DNA of 52,049 bases from an uncultured Ruminococcus sp. Lineage in GTDB: Bacteria > Bacillota_A > Clostridia > Oscillospirales > Ruminococcaceae. Below are positions 40,981 through 49,346 of the stretch, one piece after another. The notes under the pieces are model-generated. The model did no database searches. It saw nothing but the letters and a program-made list of their open reading frames with translations, and was not told where the DNA came from. Made by a program: the position numbers and the translations under genes. The stretch spans positions 1-52,049 of the forward strand of contig ONBA01000017.1 in assembly GCA_900315975.1 (NCBI GenBank), in the 5' to 3' direction. How positions within the stretch are numbered: position 1 is the stretch's first letter; each line of letters starts with the position of its first letter.

Positions 40981-42951
40981 ATGTCAAAGAAAACATTTTA
41001 CATCACAACGCCCATTTACTATCCCTCGGGCAATCCGCACATCGGACACTGCTATACAACGGTTGCGTGCGATTCTATAGCACGTTACAAGCGAATGCAG
41101 GGCTATGATGTAATGTTTCTTACCGGCACTGACGAGCATGGACTCAAAATAGAGCAGAAAGCGGCAGAAGCAGGAGTAACTCCTAAGGAATACGTTGACG
41201 TGATAGTTGACAGATTCAAGAAGCTCTGGAGCTACATGAACATCTCCTACGACCGCTATATCCGTACAACAGACGATTACCACGTCGAAAGTGTACAGAA
41301 GATATTCAAGGCACTCTATGACAAGGGTTATATATACAAAGGCAAATATTCCGGCAAATACTGCACTCCCTGCGAGAGCTTCTGGACAGATTCACAGCTT
41401 GACGAAAACGGCTGTTGTCCCGAATGTCACCGTCCGGTAAAGTTTGCGGAGGAAGAGGCTTACTTCATGAAGATGGCACCTTTCGCAGACAAGATAGAGA
41501 AACTTCTCACCGAGACAGACTATCTCCGTCCTAAGACCCGCGCAACCGAGCTTGTAAACAACTTCATCAAGCCCGGTCTTGAAGACCTCTGCGTATCGAG
41601 AACCACCTTCAAATGGGGAATCCCTGTAACATTCGACGAGGGACACGTAGTATACGTGTGGATAGACGCGCTCTCAAACTATATCACAGCACTCGGCTAT
41701 GAAAACAGCGCACACAGCGACTTCAGCACATTCTGGCCTGCTGACGTACACATGGTAGCGAAAGACATCATGAGATTCCACGCAATCATATGGCCTGCAA
41801 TGCTCATGGCACTCGACCTTCCGCTCCCGAAGCACCTTGCAGTACACGGCTGGATAACCATGAACGGCGAAAAAATGAGCAAATCGCTCGGAAACGTCGT
41901 AGACCCGTTCATACTTGGCGAGAGATACGGTCAGGACGCAATAAGATACCACATTCTCCGTGAAATGGCACTCGGCGCAGACAGTCTCTTCTCAAACGAG
42001 ATAATGATAAACCGCATAAATTCCGACCTCGCAAACGGTTTCGGAAACCTTGTTTCACGAACAGTAACAATGGTTGACAAATACTTCGGAGGTACACTCC
42101 CGACAGAGCGCGAGTCCGATGCACTCGACGACGAATTCAAGTCTGTGATTCTCGGACTCCGTCCGGCAGTTGACAGTTTCATCGACGAGACTAAAATAAA
42201 GCAGGCACTCGAAACAATATTCGAGGGAGTTAACCGTGCAAACAAGTACATCGACGAGACAGAGCCGTGGAAACTCGGAAAGGACGAGACAAAGAAAGCG
42301 CGTCTCGCGGCAGTACTCTACAATCTGCTCGAAACTATCCGCATAACCTCAGCACTTCTCGCGCCCTTCATGCCAACAGTAATGCCCAAGGTATGGGAGC
42401 AGATAGGAGCAACAGAAGAAGATGTCAAGTACGAGAATCTCGGCAAATTCGACGTAATGCCCGCTGACGTGACAGTGCACAAGGGAGAGATACTCTTCCC
42501 GCGTATCGACGTTGACAAGGAAATAGACGAACTCAACGCGATACTTGCAAAGAACATGGCTGAAGCAAAAGCAAAGCTCTCAGACGAGGAAAAGGGCGAT
42601 GCACCTGCTGAAAAGATAGAACTCGCACCCGAAATAACAATAGACGACTTTGCTAAGGTAGAAATACGTGTAGCTAAGGTCACAGCCTGCGAGAAGGTGA
42701 AGAAGTCGGATAAGCTTCTGTGCTTACAGCTTGACGACGGCATGGGCGGACGTCAGGTAGTATCCGGAATCGCGCAGTACTACGCACCTGAAGACCTCAT
42801 CGGCAAGAAGATACAGCTCATCGCAAACCTCAAGCCTGTAAAGCTGAGAGGAGTTGAGAGCAACGGCATGATATGTGCCGCAGACACCCCCGACGGTGTA
42901 AAGGTAATATTTGTAGACGACTCTATCCCTGTCGGCTCAAAAATCAGATAA
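40981..42951 (+). CDS. metG: Methionyl-tRNA synthetase
   Basis: A 656-residue class I synthetase. It has the HIGH motif (GNPHIGHCY), a knuckle with CTPC and CCPEC cysteines for zinc, KMSKS (GEKMSKSLGN), an anticodon-binding helical region, and a C-terminal OB-fold tRNA-binding domain (about 548-656, FAKVEIRVAKV). The start is ATG 40981 with GGAG upstream; the in-frame region before it contains the promoter. No T-box leader is seen; the 5' leader is only about 50 nt. Confidence 0.97.
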   Translation: MSKKTFYITTPIYYPSGNPHIGHCYTTVACDSIARYKRMQGYDVMFLTGTDEHGLKIEQKAAEAGVTPKEYVDVIVDRFKKLWSYMNISYDRYIRTTDDYHVESVQKIFKALYDKGYIYKGKYSGKYCTPCESFWTDSQLDENGCCPECHRPVKFAEEEAYFMKMAPFADKIEKLLTETDYLRPKTRATELVNNFIKPGLEDLCVSRTTFKWGIPVTFDEGHVVYVWIDALSNYITALGYENSAHSDFSTFWPADVHMVAKDIMRFHAIIWPAMLMALDLPLPKHLAVHGWITMNGEKMSKSLGNVVDPFILGERYGQDAIRYHILREMALGADSLFSNEIMINRINSDLANGFGNLVSRTVTMVDKYFGGTLPTERESDALDDEFKSVILGLRPAVDSFIDETKIKQALETIFEGVNRANKYIDETEPWKLGKDETKKARLAAVLYNLLETIRITSALLAPFMPTVMPKVWEQIGATEEDVKYENLGKFDVMPADVTVHKGEILFPRIDVDKEIDELNAILAKNMAEAKAKLSDEEKGDAPAEKIELAPEITIDDFAKVEIRVAKVTACEKVKKSDKLLCLQLDDGMGGRQVVSGIAQYYAPEDLIGKKIQLIANLKPVKLRGVESNGMICAADTPDGVKVIFVDDSIPVGSKIR

Positions 42952-42995
42952 TATCCCGAAAAATACTGTACGGAACACCGCAGCGACGTTCCATA

Positions 42996-43029
42996 CGAAA
43001 AAGACTGCTGCTAACAGCAGTCTTTTTCG
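42996..43029 (+). terminator. Terminator of metG
   Basis: A perfect 15-bp stem (42996-43010 with 43015-43029), loop CTAA, with T5 in the 3' arm. Confidence 0.85.
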
Positions 43030-43086
43030 CGTAAAGTGATATATACAATTATATATACAGATATACAAAAATAATCAAGATTTATA

Positions 43087-43115
43087 TTGACTTATTTCGC
43101 CATAAGGTGTATAAT
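43087..43115 (+). promoter_or_regulatory. Promoter of serC-serA
   Basis: TTGACT, 17 bases, TATAAT, about 50 bases before the serC start. Confidence 0.85.
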
Positions 43116-43165
43116 TGATATGTATTGAAAATACTTAATTAATTATATATTATGGAGGTTTTACA

Positions 43166-44254
43166 ATGAGCAGAGTTTACAACTTCAGTGCTGGTCCTGC
43201 TGTTCTTCCTGAGGAAGTACTCAAGGAGTGCGCAGACGAAATGATGGATTACAAGGGCTGTGGAATGTCCGTTATGGAGATGTCTCACCGTTCAAAGGTA
43301 TATGACGAAATAATCAAGGAAGCAGAGCAGGATCTCCGCGACCTCATGAATATTCCGGATAACTACAAGGTAATCTTCGTACAGGGCGGCGCTTCACTCG
43401 TATTTGCAGGCGTTCCCATGAACCTTATGAAGAATGGCAAGGCTGCTTACATCATCACAGGTCAGTGGGCAAAGAAGGCTGCACAGGAAGCTGAAAAGTA
43501 CGGCGAAGTAGTTAGAGTTGCTTCTTCTGCTGACAAGACCTTCTCATATATCCCCGATTGTTCCGACCTCGACATTCCCGAGGACGTTGACTACGTATAC
43601 ATCTGCGAGAACAACACTATCTACGGTACAAAGTTCTGGGAACTCCCCAACACAAAGGGCCACGAGCTCGTAGCAGACGTAAGCTCATGCTTCCTCTCAG
43701 AGCCTGTAGACGTTTCAAAGTACGGCGTTATCTACGGCGGTGTACAGAAGAACGTAGGACCTTCCGGCGTACAGATCATCATCGTTCGTGAGGACCTCAT
43801 CGCAGACGGTCCCGCACTCAAGTGCACACCTACAATGATGGACTGGAAAATACAGGCTGACAACAAGTCACTCTACAACACACCTCCCTGCTATGGCATC
43901 TATGTATGCGGCAAGGTATTCAAGTGGATCAAGAAGATGGGCGGACTCGAAGCAATGAAGGCTCACAACGAGAAGAAGGCAAAGATCCTTTATGATTTCC
44001 TTGACAGCAGCAAGATGTTCAAGGGCACAGTTGAGCCTAAGGATCGTTCACTCATGAATGTTCCTTTCATCACAGGCGACGAAGAGCTCGACAAGAAGTT
44101 CGTAGCAGAGTCCAAGGCAGCTGGTTTCGAGAACCTCAAGGGTCACAGAACAGTTGGCGGTATGCGTGCTTCCATCTACAACGCAATGCCCATCGAGGGT
44201 GTTGAGAAGCTTGTAGAGTTCATGAAGAAGTTTGAAGCTGAAAACACAAAGTAA
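43166..44254 (+). CDS. serC: Phosphoserine aminotransferase
   Basis: A 362-residue PLP enzyme converting 3-phosphohydroxypyruvate and glutamate to phosphoserine. Signatures are NFSAGPAVLPEEVL at the start, FVQGGASLVFAGVPMNL, and the PLP-lysine region YGGVQKNVGPSGV. GGAGG precedes the ATG. It is followed by serA 63 bases downstream, in one operon for serine synthesis, with a GC-rich hairpin between them. Codon bias indicates high expression. Confidence 0.97.
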   Translation: MSRVYNFSAGPAVLPEEVLKECADEMMDYKGCGMSVMEMSHRSKVYDEIIKEAEQDLRDLMNIPDNYKVIFVQGGASLVFAGVPMNLMKNGKAAYIITGQWAKKAAQEAEKYGEVVRVASSADKTFSYIPDCSDLDIPEDVDYVYICENNTIYGTKFWELPNTKGHELVADVSSCFLSEPVDVSKYGVIYGGVQKNVGPSGVQIIIVREDLIADGPALKCTPTMMDWKIQADNKSLYNTPPCYGIYVCGKVFKWIKKMGGLEAMKAHNEKKAKILYDFLDSSKMFKGTVEPKDRSLMNVPFITGDEELDKKFVAESKAAGFENLKGHRTVGGMRASIYNAMPIEGVEKLVEFMKKFEAENTK

Positions 44255-44263
44255 TAGCATCTG

Positions 44264-44288
44264 TTTCCCCCGCACACCGCGGGGGAAA
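44264..44288 (+). other. GC-rich intercistronic hairpin between serC and serA
   Basis: TTTCCCCCGC pairs perfectly with GCGGGGGAAA around a five-base loop. No T-run follows (AATAAAAATAAC), so it is more likely an mRNA-stability or partial attenuation element than a full terminator. Confidence 0.5.
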
Positions 44289-44317
44289 ATAAAAATAACA
44301 TGAAAGAGGTAATTGAA

Positions 44318-45484
44318 ATGTTCAATATACAGACATTAAACAAGATCTCATCCGTCGGCACAGACGTTTTCGATAAGAGCAAGTACGCAGTATCCGACAA
44401 TCCGGCAAATCCTGACGCTATCATGGTACGTTCCGCAAAGATGCACGACATGACATTCGGCGATAAGCTTATCGCGATCGCTCGTGCAGGTGCAGGCGTA
44501 AACAATATCCCTGTTGACCGCTGCGCACAGGAGGGTATCTGCGTATTCAACACCCCCGGTGCAAACTCAAACGCAGTTAAGGAGCTTGCTATCTGTGCAC
44601 TTCTTCTCGCATCAAGAAAGATCGTAGAAGCAGCACAGTGGTCAGCATCACTCAAGGGCACAGAGGATGCTCCCAAGACAGTTGAGTCCGGCAAGAGCAA
44701 GTTTGCAGGTCCTGAGATTGCAGGCAAGACACTCGGTATCATCGGTCTCGGTGCTATCGGCGGTAAGATCGCAAACGCAGCTGAGGCACTCGGCATGAAC
44801 GTTATCGGCTACGATCCTTACCTCTCAGTAGGTGCAGCTCTTCACCTTGAGCCTTCCGTACAGGTAGTAAAGGACATCAACGACATCTACAAGAACAGTG
44901 ATTATATCACTATCCATATGCCTTACACACCTCAGACAAAGAACACTATCGACGCTGAGCAGATTGCAATGATGAAGGACGGAGTACGTCTCATCAACCT
45001 CGCAAGAGGCGAACTCATCAACAGCGAAGCAGTAGTAAAGGCAATTGCAGACGGCAAGGTAGCTAAATACGTAACAGACTTCGCAGACGACATCGTACTC
45101 GGTGCAGAGAACGTTATCGTACTCCCCCACCTCGGTGCATCAACACCTGAGAGCGAGGACAACTGTGCAGTAATGGCATCTGAGGAGCTTATTGATTACC
45201 TTGAAAATGGTAACATCAGAAACAGCGTAAACTATCCTAACCTCTCAATGAACAGCACAGACACAAAGATCTGTGTAATCCACAAGAACGTACCTACAAC
45301 AATTGCATCTATCACAGCAGCAGTAGGCAACGAAGGAATCAACATTGAGAACATGGCAAACGCAAGCAAGGGCGACTTTGCATACACAATGCTCGACGTA
45401 ACAGGTGAAGTACCTGCAACAGTTGAGGGCAAGATCAACGCAGTAGACGGCGTAATCCGTGTAAGAGTAATCAACAAGAAGTAA
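44318..45484 (+). CDS. serA: D-3-phosphoglycerate dehydrogenase
   Basis: A 388-residue enzyme, the short form with only a C-terminal ACT domain (about 315-388, KICVIHKNVPTTIASITAAV). The NAD-binding motif is GIIGLGAIGGKIANAA. The catalytic Arg lies in INLARGE and the His in LPHLGASTPE. It performs the first step of serine synthesis and pairs with serC. The start is ATG 44318, preceded by GAAAGAGG; ATG 44300 overlaps that ribosome site. Confidence 0.96.
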   Translation: MFNIQTLNKISSVGTDVFDKSKYAVSDNPANPDAIMVRSAKMHDMTFGDKLIAIARAGAGVNNIPVDRCAQEGICVFNTPGANSNAVKELAICALLLASRKIVEAAQWSASLKGTEDAPKTVESGKSKFAGPEIAGKTLGIIGLGAIGGKIANAAEALGMNVIGYDPYLSVGAALHLEPSVQVVKDINDIYKNSDYITIHMPYTPQTKNTIDAEQIAMMKDGVRLINLARGELINSEAVVKAIADGKVAKYVTDFADDIVLGAENVIVLPHLGASTPESEDNCAVMASEELIDYLENGNIRNSVNYPNLSMNSTDTKICVIHKNVPTTIASITAAVGNEGINIENMANASKGDFAYTMLDVTGEVPATVEGKINAVDGVIRVRVINKK

Positions 45485-45590
45485 TTCGGGAAGCTGTTTC
45501 CAAACAAATAGGAGGGGGGTTATCCCTCCACCGCTCTCGCGGCGTATTTTTACTGAAACAGAACCATTCTCCGCGAAATATACCAATAAC

Positions 45591-45630
45591 AAAGGCTGCT
45601 AAAGGGCACTCCCCTTTTAGCAGCCTTTTT
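45591..45630. terminator. Terminator between serA and the large GGDEF-EAL gene
   Basis: AAAGGCTGCTAAAGGG (45591-45606) pairs with the complementary arm at 45612-45628 with one bulged T, then T5. It serves both convergent genes. An extra GGAGGG/CCCTCC hairpin lies nearer serA (about 45511-45530). Confidence 0.88.
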
Positions 45631-45640
45631 ATTCTACTGT

Positions 45641-48600
45641 TTATTCATTCTTCCAAAGTAGGAAATCGCGGAGTTCAAGGGGTTTACCGTAGTAATAACC
45701 CTGAAAGCTCTGAATATGATACTGCTGAAGAATCGCCTTCATGCCCTCAGTCTCGATACCCTCAACGCACACTTTAGCACCAAACGTCGAAGCAACACCG
45801 GCAAACGACCTGATAAGTTCGCGTTCTTTTGGGTCGTCCTCTATTTTGAGAACGAAACTGCGGTCGATTTTGATAGTATCGAAAGGCAGATTCTTGACAA
45901 GACCAACAGAAGAGAAACCGGTACCGAAATCGTCGAGAGCGATTTGAATACCATGTCCGCGCAGATTGACGATAACACTTTTGAGCAGATACATATCAAG
46001 AAGACGGCACCGCTCGGTTATCTCCATACAGAGGTGTTCAGGCGGAAAACCTTCTTCCTTGAGAGTACGGAGAACCATTTCAACGAAGTCCGGCTTTTCG
46101 AGCTGAGTGTATGAGAGGTTGACATTAATAACAAAGTCAGGGTGTTCTTCCATGATAAGTTTAGCACCGTTTATAGCGGTTCTGAGAATCCACTGACCGA
46201 GGTCACAGAAGAGCGGGTCTTTTTCGAGGATAGGGATAAAATGGTCGGGCGGAACCATGCCATACTCGTCACTTCTCCAACGGAGGAGTGCTTCTGCGCC
46301 GATAAGCTTTTCAGAAGAAGCGTCAACAACAGGCTGATAAAGCAGGTAGAAACCGCGGTAATTCTGCATAATAGAGGCTCTTATCGCGTAGAGTTTTTCA
46401 AGGCGCTGACGGTTGTTATCGTTAAGGTCGTTGTAGAATTCGACCATTTCGCCCTGTCTGCGGAGTTTAGACTCACCGTAGGCGAAATTGAGACACGCAT
46501 AGACAGTCTGATAGTCGATATCGTAATTATCAATATTAAGCAGACCGGCAGAGAGGTCAAGAATAACGAACTTATTATCAATAGAGAAACCTTTACGGAA
46601 GACAGCGCGGAGTTCCTCATACTTATCCCGCATTTCATCAGGCGAAAGAGTTCTTGTCAGGATAGCGAATTTTGTACCGTCGAGGCGGTAAGCGATACCG
46701 GAATTACCGATATGTTCAAAGAGGTATCTTCCGAACTTCTGCAAGATAGCGTTACCGAACTGATAGCCGTAAACCTCATTTATCTCAGAGAACTTGCTGA
46801 TAACGATCATGCAGGTCCTTATCTCAGAATGTTTATGCATATTAGACTGCAAGTCCTCGAAGAAGCCGTACTGATTTCTCAGACCGGTAAGCGTGTCTAC
46901 CCTGCCCTGAATGCCGTGATTACGGATAACACCGGCGAACCATTCAGGCTTTCCGGACGAAGTACGCAGAACACTTCCGCGGCAGGTGCAGAGGTCAAAC
47001 GAACCATTAGGTTTCTGAGCGCGGTACTGCATATCGTGCCCCGAGGCATTACCCGAGAAAATATCGCTGATACCTCTGTGGTAAGCGCCTCTGTCATCGG
47101 GGTGGATATGGTCCTCCCATATACTGCCTGCGGCATACATATACTCCGAAGGCAGACCGAAATGGTCAACAGCGGCTTTAGACCACCGTGAGTAGTCGTA
47201 CTGCATATTACAGATATAGATATACGCACCTTCCGAGACGATTTCAAAAGCCTCGAACATAGCATCGAGTTTATGTTTTTCCTCAATAGGGATAGCTTTT
47301 TTCTCTTCGACATCGTTATAATAGCCGGACTTCAGGCGCGATTTTTCCTCGTACATAATAATATCCGCACGCTTAAAGACAACGGCGACCGATTTATCGT
47401 TTGCAGGTTCATAGACAGCCATACCTGAAGCGAGAACAGGCGCGTCCTTACGTTTCATATTAATGTGGACCTGTTCACGAAGTCTTTGGAAGAGGAGTTC
47501 TCTTTCCTTGTAGTCATTACCGCTGAGGAAAGCAACGAACTCGTCGCCGCCGATACGGAAGACAGGGCTATGGGTAAAAACGTTGCAGATAAGGCGGCTT
47601 GCGGCGCATATATACTCATCGCCTGCCTTATGACCGAAAGTATCATTAATAGTTTTGAGGTCATTGATATCGCACACAACTATAGCGAACGGAACATATT
47701 CAGCGCCGGTATCTATACTATGCTGAATCGTTTTTTCGAGTTCATGGTAAGCGAAGGCATTTTTGATACCTGTAAGTTCATCACGGCGAGCGAGTTCATT
47801 AGCTTGGTTGAGGGCTTTAACCTGTTCATTTTCCTTTTTTATCTCATCGTTGATATTCTGAACACCGATAATGAAATGTATCTTATCGCTCGACCACATA
47901 ACGGTAAGACGAGTAAACTGCGGTTTACCATTAATAATAAGGCGGTAGTCAACGCTGTACTGTTTATGGCTTTCGAGCGCGGAAATGATATAGTCCTTAG
48001 ACAATACACTCTGCACACGTTCCTTATCCTTTGGGTGAATGACCTTTTCAGAGTTTCTGATAGACTCGGCAAAAAAGTCGTTACCCTCCTCTTTTATCTC
48101 AAGACTGCCGAAGATACTTCTAGTTTTAAACTCGACATAGCTTGAATTAGTAACGTCAACGTAGTAGATAACGTCGTAATTAGAAGCGAGACTTTCAGCG
48201 ATAGCCGCATAGGTAGAACTTTTCTGACGGCTTTTATCGAGTTCAATGGCAGCGCGTATCTCTGAGTTGATATTTTCAAGGCAAACGATAACATGGCGGC
48301 GGTCCTTAGCCCATATCTGAGTAGCGCGGACATAGAGTATCTCATCGTCGATAAGAAGGCGATATTGTGCGGTAAACGTATTATGCTCATCGAGATTTCT
48401 AATCATAGTCGGCTTACTGAAGATATCGAGTTCCATTTCGAGGTCATCGGGGAAAGCCAGTTTTCTGAAATTTTGGGCAGTTTCCTTAAAGAAGTCGTCA
48501 CCGGAAGCCGGCACATTCAGTTTCTTGTAAACGTCAGTGGAAGAAAACTCAAAAAACTCGTTAGTTATCATGTCGATATAGTAGATGGTATCATAGTGAC

Positions 48601-49075
48601 CGGCGAGGCTGTCAGCAATCTGATTAAAAGTTTCACGTTCCTGACGGATTTTAGAATCAGACAAACGTTGTTTCACCTGTTTATCGGTATTAGAGATACC
48701 GAGGACAAAGAAATCGTCCTCACCTTTACCGGAAAAAAACAGACAGTGGAGAGTGTAGAAAAACGGAACACCGTCTATCACAAGGCGGTACTCAATATCC
48801 TTAATACCACCTTTTTTCAGGTCATCGAGCAAAGACTCCTTCCGCAAGCTCTTAATCAAGCGGGATTTATCCTCTTCATGCACTAATCTTTCCACATCGG
48901 CGATAATATCGGAGAAGAAGTCATTTCCGTTCTGTTTGATTTTGAGGGAATCAAATTCCAGAGCGTTAGAATAGCACTGATACTCATTAGTAACGGCATC
49001 AACGTAATAAACGCACGCATAGTCTACAAGAAGTGCTTCGGCGATTTTATTAAAAATTGTATTGTTATCAAGCAT
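45641..49075 (-). CDS. Multi-sensor GGDEF-PAS-GGDEF-EAL cyclic-di-GMP protein
   Basis: A 1144-residue soluble protein, unusually long. Three tandem repeats of about 140 residues (roughly 1-140, 141-285, 286-415) share the pattern IAESLASNYDVIYYVD...GNDFF...YRLIINGKP and look PAS-like. A GGDEF domain follows (about 425-580) with an intact RIGGDEF. Next come a PAS domain (about 600-735, IHPDDRGAYHRG), a second GGDEF whose signature is degenerate (LDGTKF), and a complete EAL domain (about 895-1140; EALLRW, NVNLSYTQL, DDFGTGFSS, KIDRSF). Both synthesis and breakdown of c-di-GMP are possible. The start is ATG 49075 with GGAGGG upstream. No membrane segment is seen. Confidence 0.92.
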   Translation of the reverse strand: MLDNNTIFNKIAEALLVDYACVYYVDAVTNEYQCYSNALEFDSLKIKQNGNDFFSDIIADVERLVHEEDKSRLIKSLRKESLLDDLKKGGIKDIEYRLVIDGVPFFYTLHCLFFSGKGEDDFFVLGISNTDKQVKQRLSDSKIRQERETFNQIADSLAGHYDTIYYIDMITNEFFEFSSTDVYKKLNVPASGDDFFKETAQNFRKLAFPDDLEMELDIFSKPTMIRNLDEHNTFTAQYRLLIDDEILYVRATQIWAKDRRHVIVCLENINSEIRAAIELDKSRQKSSTYAAIAESLASNYDVIYYVDVTNSSYVEFKTRSIFGSLEIKEEGNDFFAESIRNSEKVIHPKDKERVQSVLSKDYIISALESHKQYSVDYRLIINGKPQFTRLTVMWSSDKIHFIIGVQNINDEIKKENEQVKALNQANELARRDELTGIKNAFAYHELEKTIQHSIDTGAEYVPFAIVVCDINDLKTINDTFGHKAGDEYICAASRLICNVFTHSPVFRIGGDEFVAFLSGNDYKERELLFQRLREQVHINMKRKDAPVLASGMAVYEPANDKSVAVVFKRADIIMYEEKSRLKSGYYNDVEEKKAIPIEEKHKLDAMFEAFEIVSEGAYIYICNMQYDYSRWSKAAVDHFGLPSEYMYAAGSIWEDHIHPDDRGAYHRGISDIFSGNASGHDMQYRAQKPNGSFDLCTCRGSVLRTSSGKPEWFAGVIRNHGIQGRVDTLTGLRNQYGFFEDLQSNMHKHSEIRTCMIVISKFSEINEVYGYQFGNAILQKFGRYLFEHIGNSGIAYRLDGTKFAILTRTLSPDEMRDKYEELRAVFRKGFSIDNKFVILDLSAGLLNIDNYDIDYQTVYACLNFAYGESKLRRQGEMVEFYNDLNDNNRQRLEKLYAIRASIMQNYRGFYLLYQPVVDASSEKLIGAEALLRWRSDEYGMVPPDHFIPILEKDPLFCDLGQWILRTAINGAKLIMEEHPDFVINVNLSYTQLEKPDFVEMVLRTLKEEGFPPEHLCMEITERCRLLDMYLLKSVIVNLRGHGIQIALDDFGTGFSSVGLVKNLPFDTIKIDRSFVLKIEDDPKERELIRSFAGVASTFGAKVCVEGIETEGMKAILQQYHIQSFQGYYYGKPLELRDFLLWKNE

Positions 49076-49104
49076 GGTATCCCTCCAACACATTCATTGT
49101 TCTT

Positions 49105-49133
49105 ATTATACATTTTTAAATACCATTTGTCAA
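49105..49133 (-). promoter_or_regulatory. Promoter of the large GGDEF-EAL gene
   Basis: On the minus strand TTGACA, 17 bases, TATAAT, both consensus. Confidence 0.88.
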
Positions 49134-49250
49134 TTAAAAATGATATAAATGTACGCATCATGAAAGAATATTGTTAAAAATGCCTATATAAGAGCATAAT
49201 ATTTAATGTCTTCTCAGCAGCTGAAAATCTTTCTGCTGAATAAAAAACAC

Positions 49251-49305
49251 ATAGCTCCGTTTTTGAACGCAGGGAACCATCAATGCGAAGAAATAACGGA
49301 GCTAT
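49251..49305 (-). terminator. Terminator of the LacI-AraC hybrid regulator gene
   Basis: ATAGCTCCGTT (49251-49261) pairs perfectly with AACGGAGCTAT (49295-49305), with an inner CGCA/TGCG pairing. On the minus strand GTGTTTTTTA follows. Confidence 0.75.
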
Positions 49306-49346
49306 TATTAGTCATATGAAGTAAAAGACCGAAAGCATGACAAAAA

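Noticed and set aside
46142..47191. A 349-codon plus-strand open frame inside the large GGDEF-EAL gene
   Set aside because: Antisense shadow of a conserved domain protein; no promoter, ribosome site or recognisable domain.
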